DNA of 10,801 nt from Actinomycetes bacterium (GTDB taxonomy: Bacteria > Actinomycetota > Actinomycetes > Actinomycetales > Cellulomonadaceae), in NCBI GenBank assembly GCA_023389545.1, contig JAEWEI010000162.1:1-10801 (forward strand). The letters run 5' to 3'. The position numbers were made by a program, and so were the translations under genes. The stretch's first letter is position 1, and each line of letters begins with the position of its first letter. Below the pieces are notes generated by a model that was given only the letters and a program-made list of their open reading frames with translations, searched no databases and had not been told where the DNA came from. Positions 6,979-10,801 of the stretch are shown here, piece by piece.

Positions 6979-7959
6979 ATGCCAGCGACACCCGTGATCC
7001 AGGTGGAGCACCTGCGCAAGGCCTACGGCAGCAAGGTGGCCGTGGAGGACGTCAGCCTGACCGTCGCCCGCGGGGAGATCGTGGGCATCCTCGGCCCGAA
7101 CGGCGCCGGCAAGACCACCACCGTGGAGTGCCTGGCCGGGCTGCGCGTGCCCGACGCCGGGCGGGTGCGGGTGCTGGGCATGGACCCGCAGGCCGACAAG
7201 GCGCGCGTCAAGGAGGTGCTCGGCATGCAGCTCCAGGAGAGCGAGCTGCCCGCGAAGCTCAAGGTGCGCGAGGCCCTCGACCTGTACGCGTCGTTCTACG
7301 CGGACCCGGCGGATCCGGCCGCGCTGCTCGCGGACCTGGGGCTGGCCGAGCGGGCCGAGGCCCGGTTCGAGCAGCTCTCCGGGGGGCAGAAGCAGCGCCT
7401 GTCCGTGGCGCTGGCCCTGATCGGCAACCCGCAGGTCGCGGTGCTCGACGAGCTGACCACAGGCCTGGACCCGCAGGCCCGACGCGACACCTGGGGGCTC
7501 GTCGAGCGCGTCCGGGACCGCGGCGTCACGGTGCTGCTGGTCACCCACTTCATGGAGGAGGCCGAGCGGCTCTGCGACCGGGTGGTGCTGATCGACGCGG
7601 GCCGGGTGATCGCCACCGGCACGCCCGCCGAGGTCGCCGAGCAGGCGAGCGGCGGCCAGCGCCTGCGGTTCCGCGCGTCGGCCCCCGTGCCGGCGAGCGT
7701 CATCGAGGCCCTGCCCAGCGTCACCTCGGCGCGGGGCCCCGACCCGGTGGGCGAGTACGACGTGCGCGGCGCCGGCTCGGTGGTCCAGGACGTCCTGGTC
7801 GAGCTCGCCGGCCGGGGCGTCACCGCCGACACGGTGCGGGTCGAGGGCGGCACGCTGGACGACGCCTTCGTGGCGCTCACCGGCCGCGCCCGCAGCACGG
7901 AGAACGGCGCCACTCAGAACGTCCCCACCCCGCCCGCCACCACCCCGTCGGAGGTCTGA
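6979..7959 (+). CDS. ABC transporter ATP-binding protein, drug-exporter (DrrA) type
   Basis: This 326-residue ATPase pairs with the ABC-2 permease encoded 1 nt downstream. All motifs are canonical: Walker A GPNGAGKTT (39-47), Q-loop MQLQES (Gln84 or 86), signature LSGGQKQR (133-140), Walker B VAVLDE (153-158), D-loop GLDP (162-165) and switch His190 in VTHFMEEAE. The extra C-terminal domain (about 215-310), with GGTLDDAFVALTGR near its end, is typical of DrrA-like ATPases for drug, antibiotic or lipid export. A disordered Pro/Thr-rich tail follows. AGAGGA lies 8 nt before the ATG. It differs clearly from the first ATPase of the operon, so the locus carries two ATPases from two subfamilies, each next to its own membrane protein. 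Confidence 0.95.
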   Translation: MPATPVIQVEHLRKAYGSKVAVEDVSLTVARGEIVGILGPNGAGKTTTVECLAGLRVPDAGRVRVLGMDPQADKARVKEVLGMQLQESELPAKLKVREALDLYASFYADPADPAALLADLGLAERAEARFEQLSGGQKQRLSVALALIGNPQVAVLDELTTGLDPQARRDTWGLVERVRDRGVTVLLVTHFMEEAERLCDRVVLIDAGRVIATGTPAEVAEQASGGQRLRFRASAPVPASVIEALPSVTSARGPDPVGEYDVRGAGSVVQDVLVELAGRGVTADTVRVEGGTLDDAFVALTGRARSTENGATQNVPTPPATTPSEV

Positions 7960-7960
7960 C

Positions 7961-8737
7961 ATGTCTGCCACAGCCACCAGCCCGCGGGTCTTGGGCCGTC
8001 TCACGATGACGGAGGCCCGGCTGCTCGGCCGCCAGCCCTCCGCGTGGTTCTTCAGCCTGCTGTTCCCCGTGGTGCTGCTCCTGGCCCTCGGGCTCCTGAT
8101 GCCGTGGGCCGATCAGCCGTTCGACGACCGTGACCCGGTGCTGTCCCAGATCAACGGCATCACCGGCTACACGCCCACGGTGCTGGCGCTCGCGGTCGGC
8201 ACCGTGGCCTACTCCACGCTGCCGGCGGTGGTGGTCGCCTACCGGGAGAAGGGCGTGCTGCGCCGACTGGCCACCACCCCGCTGCCGGCGTCGCGGCTGC
8301 TCACCGCGCAGCTCCTGGTGCTGGGCGCCACGCTGATCGCCGCGGCACTGCTGGCCGTCGGCGCCGGCGTCGCGGTGCTCGACGTGTCGCTGCCTGCCGA
8401 TCCGCTCGTGGTGGTGCTGGCCTTCGTCCTCGCGGCGGCGGCGTCGCTCGCGGTGGGCTGCCTCATCGCGGCGCGGGTCGGCTCGGTGGGCGGCGCCACG
8501 GGCATCGGCATGACCGTGTACTTCGTGTCGCTGTTCTTCGCGGGGGTGTGGATGCCGCTGCCGCTCATGCCGGAGGTGGTGCAGACCATCAGCGAGTGGA
8601 CGCCGCTGGGCGCCGCGTCACAGGCGCTGGCCGCCGGCTGGTACGGCCAGGCGTTCCCGGCCCTCGAGCTGGCCGTGATGGCGGGGTGGACGGTGCTGCT
8701 GGTGCCGCTCGCCGCGAAGCTGTTCCGCTGGACGTGA
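7961..8737 (+). CDS. ABC-2 type transporter permease (DrrB-like)
   Basis: This 258-residue membrane subunit forms the exporter with the DrrA-type ATPase just upstream. Six hydrophobic segments lie near residues 29-48, 71-93, 115-140, 147-171, 180-203 and 233-253. The cytoplasmic motif YREKGVLRRLATTPLPASRL (94-113) is the ABC-2 coupling signature after helix 2. The late FFAGVWMPLPLMPEVVQTIS with the following WTPL is also typical of the family. The ATG is 1 nt after the ATPase stop, with GGAGG (7950-7954) 6 nt upstream inside the ATPase gene. It is the last gene of the operon; a hairpin follows at 8808-8844. The substrate cannot be read from sequence; hydrophobic drug or metabolite export is the usual role. 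Confidence 0.95.
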   Translation: MSATATSPRVLGRLTMTEARLLGRQPSAWFFSLLFPVVLLLALGLLMPWADQPFDDRDPVLSQINGITGYTPTVLALAVGTVAYSTLPAVVVAYREKGVLRRLATTPLPASRLLTAQLLVLGATLIAAALLAVGAGVAVLDVSLPADPLVVVLAFVLAAAASLAVGCLIAARVGSVGGATGIGMTVYFVSLFFAGVWMPLPLMPEVVQTISEWTPLGAASQALAAGWYGQAFPALELAVMAGWTVLLVPLAAKLFRWT

Positions 8738-8787
8738 CGGGCGGCCGGGGCCCCGCGCGCCCGTCGCTGAGCCCCACCTGAGTTCCC

Positions 8788-8797
8788 GAAACGCTTC
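8788..8797. promoter_or_regulatory. Possible LacI-family operator upstream of the GH48 gene
   Basis: GAAACGCTTC is a near-palindrome (one mismatched pair) with the central CG step typical of LacI-family operators, which often control sugar and cellulase genes in actinobacteria. It is short, does not match the cellobiose operator TGGGAGCGCTCCCA, and lies before the hairpin at 8808. It is a weak candidate. Confidence 0.25.
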
Positions 8798-8807
8798 ACG
8801 CTCTGGT

Positions 8808-8844
8808 GCGACAGGGCCCACCTGCTGAGGGTGGGTCCTGTCGC
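8808..8844 (+). terminator. Hairpin terminator of the exporter operon
   Basis: GCGACAGGGCCCACC (8808-8822) pairs with GGTGGGTCCTGTCGC (8830-8844) over 15 bp with one G-U wobble and a 7-nt loop. No T tract follows. It starts 70 nt after the permease stop and would end the exporter transcript and shield the cellulase gene. Confidence 0.75.
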
Positions 8845-8955
8845 CCGCTGGGCGCATCGACGCGGGCCCGGGCGACGCTGCCCTCCCTCCCCGATGCGCG
8901 GACGACACAGCACCTCGCGGTCGATCGACGCGCCCGCGCCCGTCGTCAGCGTGTC

Positions 8956-8995
8956 GCGCAGCCCCTCCGCCGGGTCTCCCGGAGGGCGGCTGCGC
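8956..8995 (+). promoter_or_regulatory. Large hairpin in the presumed 5' leader of the GH48 mRNA
   Basis: GCGCAGCC (8956-8963) pairs with GGCTGCGC (8988-8995). The stem continues with CCTCCG/CGGAGG (8964-8969 and 8980-8985) across a 2-nt bulge. It ends 8 nt before the Shine-Dalgarno GGAG at 9004. Without a T tract and this close to the start, it may stabilise the mRNA or affect translation. Its left arm CCTCC could also pair with the GGAG of the ribosome binding site. Confidence 0.55.
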
Positions 8996-9020
8996 GTCCT
9001 TCCGGAGAAAGGGAACTCTC

Positions 9021-10801
9021 GTGTCTCGACACACCCCTCGACGCTCGCCCTGGCTGGCCTTGGCCGCCGTGGGCGCCGCGTCGTGCGTCGCCCTGGCGGG
9101 GATCGGGCCCGCGCTCGCGGCGCCACCCGCACCAGCCGCGGTCATCGCCGCGGCGCCCGTGAGATCCGCCGTCACCACAGCGTCCACCGAGTACGCGCAG
9201 CGGTTCCTGGACCTCTACAACGAGATCCACGACCCCGCGAACGGCTACTTCAGCCCGCAGGGCATCCCGTACCACTCCATCGAGACGCTCATCGTGGAGG
9301 CGCCCGACTACGGGCACGAGACCACCTCGGAGGCGTACAGCTTCTGGATGTGGCTCGAGGCGAGCTACGGCCAGGTCACCGGCGACTGGGAGCCGTTCAA
9401 CGCCGCGTGGACCACGATGGAGAAGTACATGATCCCGCAGGCCGCGGATCAGCCCACCAACTCGTTCTACAACCCGTCGAAGCCAGCGACGTACGCCGCC
9501 GAGTACGACCACCCGAGCAAGTACCCGTCCCAGATCAACTCGGGCGTCGCCTCGGGAGTCGACCCGATCGGCGCGGAGCTGAAGTCCACGTACGGCACGT
9601 CGGACATCTACGGCATGCACTGGATCGCGGACGTCGACAACAAGTACGGCTTCGGCGGCAGCCCGGGCGGCGGCTGCAACACCGGCCCCGCGTCCACCGG
9701 CACGTCGTACATCAACACGTTCCAGCGCGGCACGCAGGAGTCCGTCTGGGAGACCATCACGCAGCCGTCCTGCGACAACTTCGCGTACGGCGGCACGAAC
9801 GGCTACCTGGACCTGTTCACCAAGGACGCCAGCTACGCCAAGCAGTGGAAGTACACGAACGCGCCTGACGCCGACGCGCGCGCCATCGAGGCCGCGTACT
9901 GGGCGCACACCTGGGCCAAGGCGCAGGGCAACGAGTCGAAGATCGCCGCGACGGTGGCCAAGGCCGCCAAGATGGGCGACTACCTGCGGTACTCGCTGTT
10001 CGACAAGTACTTCAAGAAGATCGGCTGCACCTCGCCGAGCTGTGCCGCGGGCACCGGTCGGGACAGCGCGCACTACCTGCAGTCCTGGTACTACGCCTGG
10101 GGCGGCGCGACGGACAGCGCGGCGGGCTGGGCGTGGCGCATCGGATCGAGCACCAGCCACTTCGGCTACCAGAACCCGATGTCGGCGTGGGCGCTGTCGA
10201 ACGTGTCGGTGCTGACGCCCAAGTCGCCCACCGCCAAGGACGACTGGGCCAAGTCGCTGGACCGGCAGCTCGAGTTCTACCAGTGGCTGCAGTCCGCCGA
10301 GGGCGGCATCGCCGGCGGCGCCACGAACAGCTGGGGCGGCGGGTACGGCACGCCGCCGGCCGGCACGTCCACGTTCTACGGCATGGGCTACCAGGTGGCG
10401 CCCGTGTACAGCGACCCGCCCAGCAACCAGTGGTTCGGCATGCAGGTGTGGTCGATGGAGCGCGTCGCGGAGCTGTACTACGCGACGGGTGACGCCCGCG
10501 CCAAGAAGCTGCTGGACAAGTGGGTCCCGTGGGCCATCGCGAACACGGACATCAACGCGAACGGCACGTGGGCCATCCCGGCCACCCTGGGCTGGTCCGG
10601 CCAGCCGGACACCTGGAACCCCACGAGCCCCGGGACCAACGCCGGCCTGCACGTGACGGTCGTCGACAAGGGGCAGGACGTCGGCATCGCCGGCGACTAC
10701 GCCAAGCTGCTCACCTACTACGGCGCCAAGTCGGGCAACGCGGCCGCGAAGACCACGGCCAAGGCCCTGCTCGACGTCATGTGGGAGAACAACCGCGACG
10801 A
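9021..10801 (+). CDS. Secreted GH48 cellobiohydrolase (exoglucanase), 3' end outside the window
   Basis: GH48 enzymes are inverting, processive exocellulases that release cellobiose from the reducing ends of cellulose and are central to bacterial cellulose breakdown. 593 codons are visible and the frame is open at the right edge. GTG 9021 follows GGAGAAAGGGA with a 6-nt gap. Residues 1-33 form a Sec-type signal peptide: RHTPRRSP, a hydrophobic core, and cleavage after ALA33. An Ala/Pro-rich linker leads to the catalytic domain at about residue 57 ([20 protein letters not shown]). [19 protein letters not shown] holds the general acid Glu104, with Glu93 the counterpart of Cel48F Glu44 (Glu104 of Glu55). 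The base is probably an Asp of NAPDADAR (283 or 285). Aromatic tunnel residues and [12 protein letters not shown] fit the family. The domain is normally about 640 residues, so its end is missing. In Cellulomonas relatives (CbhB) FN3 repeats and a CBM2 follow; that is expected, not seen. Confidence 0.97.
   Translation, partial: MSRHTPRRSPWLALAAVGAASCVALAGIGPALAAPPAPAAVIAAAPVRSAVTTASTEYAQRFLDLYNEIHDPANGYFSPQGIPYHSIETLIVEAPDYGHETTSEAYSFWMWLEASYGQVTGDWEPFNAAWTTMEKYMIPQAADQPTNSFYNPSKPATYAAEYDHPSKYPSQINSGVASGVDPIGAELKSTYGTSDIYGMHWIADVDNKYGFGGSPGGGCNTGPASTGTSYINTFQRGTQESVWETITQPSCDNFAYGGTNGYLDLFTKDASYAKQWKYTNAPDADARAIEAAYWAHTWAKAQGNESKIAATVAKAAKMGDYLRYSLFDKYFKKIGCTSPSCAAGTGRDSAHYLQSWYYAWGGATDSAAGWAWRIGSSTSHFGYQNPMSAWALSNVSVLTPKSPTAKDDWAKSLDRQLEFYQWLQSAEGGIAGGATNSWGGGYGTPPAGTSTFYGMGYQVAPVYSDPPSNQWFGMQVWSMERVAELYYATGDARAKKLLDKWVPWAIANTDINANGTWAIPATLGWSGQPDTWNPTSPGTNAGLHVTVVDKGQDVGIAGDYAKLLTYYGAKSGNAAAKTTAKALLDVMWENNRD

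Larger units (their letters stand above)
8738..9020 (+). other. 283-bp intergenic region between the exporter operon and the GH48 cellulase
   Basis: No gene is supported here. It holds an operator-like 10-mer (8788-8797), a terminator-like hairpin (8808-8844), a second large hairpin (8956-8995) and the cellulase ribosome binding site: GGAG at 9004 and GGGA ending at 9014, 6 nt before GTG 9021. I could not find a convincing -35/-10 pair; the cellulase promoter probably lies between 8845 and 8955. Confidence 0.6.

Noticed and set aside
6370..8004. Long minus-strand open frame (544 codons) opposite the exporter genes
   Set aside because: Low-complexity Gly/Arg/His product with no family features; the + strand carries clear ABC motifs.
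9033..9062. Twin-arginine signal in the GH48 leader (RRSPWLAL)
   Set aside because: It has two Arg, but Pro precedes them and Phe-Leu-Lys is absent, so Sec export is more likely. It remains a weak alternative.
9081..9089. Lipobox-like AASC in the GH48 signal peptide
   Set aside because: Cys22 lies within the hydrophobic core without Leu at -3, and a good signal peptidase I site (ALA) follows at residue 33. GH48 cellulases are normally secreted free.
8946..10652. Long open frame (568 codons) on the minus strand across the cellulase region
   Set aside because: It is the GC-rich shadow of the GH48 gene: the sequence is Arg/Gly/Val-rich with no recognisable domain, and the + strand frame has clear GH48 motifs.

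Overview
The window comes from a very GC-rich, Gram-positive actinobacterium. The partial glycoside hydrolase family 48 (GH48) exocellulase at the right end points to a cellulose degrader of the Cellulomonas type. That is an inference from gene content and codon usage; the sequence alone does not fix the genus.

Layout. (1) Positions 1-1687 (+) hold the ask-asd operon: the 3' part of aspartokinase, including the complete internal beta-subunit reading frame, then aspartate-semialdehyde dehydrogenase. A strong hairpin terminator (1702-1735) separates it from a convergent gene. (2) 1766-2653 (-) is an APH-fold phosphotransferase of unknown substrate. (3) 2661-2678 is a perfect 18-bp SoxR box in a 41-bp divergent gap. 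On the + strand it sits in a MerR-type promoter (-35 TTGACC, 19-bp spacer, weak -10) placed so that RNA would start at the ATG of the next gene. (4) 2695-4253 (+) is a translationally coupled split transketolase (N half, then C half). (5) 4240-4695 (-) is soxR with an intact CX2CXCX5C iron-sulfur motif, converging on the transketolase with a 14-bp overlap. (6) 4815-8737 (+) is a five-gene operon: YtrA-type GntR repressor, ABC ATPase, membrane protein, second ABC ATPase of DrrA type, and ABC-2 permease. It has a 26-bp dyad operator upstream (4771-4796) and a hairpin after it (8808-8844). (7) 9021-10801 (+) is the start of a secreted GH48 cellobiohydrolase, cut by the window end, with a large hairpin just 5' of its ribosome binding site.

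The most interesting unit is 1766-4695. SoxR, a [2Fe-2S] sensor of redox-active compounds, lies beside an excellent SoxR operator in front of a split transketolase and a divergent phosphotransferase. This suggests a compact redox-stress locus in which a thiamine-diphosphate enzyme of sugar-phosphate metabolism is switched on directly by SoxR. The next operon looks like a separately regulated (YtrA) stress or drug efflux system. The amino-acid genes and the cellulase are conventional.
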